Shown here one piece after another: positions 63,656 to 64,000 of a stretch of DNA of 64,000 nt. Where the stretch lies: the NCBI RefSeq assembly GCF_019890725.1, contig NZ_JAINZZ010000025.1, positions 1-64,000 on the forward strand. Reading direction: 5' to 3'. This DNA comes from Actinacidiphila acidipaludis (lineage in GTDB: Bacteria; Actinomycetota; Actinomycetes; Streptomycetales; Streptomycetaceae). Each line of letters starts with the position of its first letter. The first letter of the stretch is position 1. Under the pieces are notes generated by a model that saw nothing but the letters and a program-made list of their open reading frames with translations, made no database searches and was not told the origin of the DNA. The translations under genes and the position numbers were made by a program.

Positions 63656-63685
63656 GTGTCATCGATGACACTGTTATCGTTGACA
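63656..63685. promoter_or_regulatory. Twin LacI-type operators between the sugar ABC operon and the kinase
   Basis: GTGTCATCGATGACAC (63656-63671) is a perfect palindrome. A second copy, TGTTATCGTTGACA (63672-63685), directly follows and matches TGTCATCGATGACA at 12 of 14 positions. Tandem sites of this form suit the LacI repressor in the cluster. Confidence 0.7.
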
Positions 63686-63813
63686 CCCGGCTCCGAGAGA
63701 TGATGGAGTCCCGCTCCGGCAGCGTCAATGCCCCACGCTGATCACGAGTTCGTAACACGACGGCACGCGGTCTGCGCCGCCTGTGCCGCCCTTACGCCCG
63801 GAGGAGAACCGTC

Positions 63814-64000
63814 ATGCAAGCATCACCGCAGGTCACCGTGCTCGGGGAATGTGTCGCCGACCTCCTCGCCGAACAGGACGACGGAGAAGCGGGATTGACG
63901 TTGCGCATGCTGCCCGGCGGCGGCCCGGCGAACACCGCGGTCGGGCTGGCCCGGCTGGGCACACCCTCCCGGCTGCTCGCCCGGGTGTCCGGCGACCTGT
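63814..64000 (+). CDS. PfkB-family sugar kinase, partial (runs off the window)
   Basis: The first 62 codons read VTVLGECVADLLAEQDDG, then LRMLPGGGPANTAVGLARLG: the GGGPANTA segment is the N-terminal PfkB signature for sugar binding. ATG 63814 follows GGAGGAGAACC. It is divergent from the Frc-like transporter across the twin operators, as in sugar uptake plus phosphorylation units (FrcK or ribokinase). The C-terminal ATP site is outside the window. Confidence 0.88.
   Translation, partial: MQASPQVTVLGECVADLLAEQDDGEAGLTLRMLPGGGPANTAVGLARLGTPSRLLARVSGDL

Overview
The window reads as a stretch of a linear, high-GC actinobacterial chromosome, most probably Streptomyces. Third codon positions are almost all G or C, GTG starts are common, and the gene families fit: a SARP regulator, an NB-ARC/TPR regulator, TipA-like MerR, mycosin, DUF5937, DUF2071, a very large RHS protein and many secreted proteins. 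The content is accessory, arm-like material: regulators paired with single enzymes, secreted hydrolases, a giant polymorphic-toxin-type protein and several broken genes. I see no rRNA, tRNA, CRISPR array or complete insertion sequence.

Layout. 0-6.3 kb: a secreted peptidoglycan-binding protein, an S66 LD-carboxypeptidase, a divergent SARP / HTH-NB-ARC-TPR regulator pair, and uppP. 6.4-9.3 kb: a metal-efflux module with an NmtR-type sensor, a P1B-4 ATPase and a [2Fe-2S] ferredoxin-like gene interrupted by an in-frame TGA. 9.3-16.2 kb: small enzymes, membrane proteins and regulators. 16.3-17.6 kb: a frameshifted MFS transporter upstream of an SDR and a DUF2071 gene. 17.7-22.8 kb: a secreted DNRLRE protein, an epimerase, and mycP with a BMP-like partner. 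23.2-34.8 kb: an 11-kb RHS gene with a C-terminal toxin-like domain and a probable immunity gene. 35.5-43.6 kb: a secreted glycan-degrading cluster (beta-helix protein, GH27, GH95) whose promoter regions share a short dyad. 43.7-52.8 kb: amidohydrolase, P450, an AKR/HxlR pair, a kinase, small membrane proteins, a MarR gene facing a frameshifted esterase, a ZIP transporter remnant, and a Uma2/XRE pair. 53-59.4 kb: a two-component system facing an Lnt-like amidase, then an alcohol dehydrogenase and a YciI/cupin pair. 59.5-64 kb: a LacI-regulated sugar ABC transporter of the fructose (Frc) type facing a PfkB sugar kinase that runs off the edge.

How the genes work together. Several units show regulator-target logic in the DNA itself. 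The NmtR homologue keeps every Ni/Co ligand and faces a matching ATPase. The HxlR, MarR and LacI loci each have a pair of matching dyads in their divergent intergenic region. The RHS gene ends in a variable toxin-like domain with a small gene 34 bases downstream. Four genes (ferredoxin-like, MFS, esterase, ZIP) look disrupted. This could be real decay or, for the single-base cases, sequencing error.

All function calls rest on recognising motifs by eye; no database search was possible.
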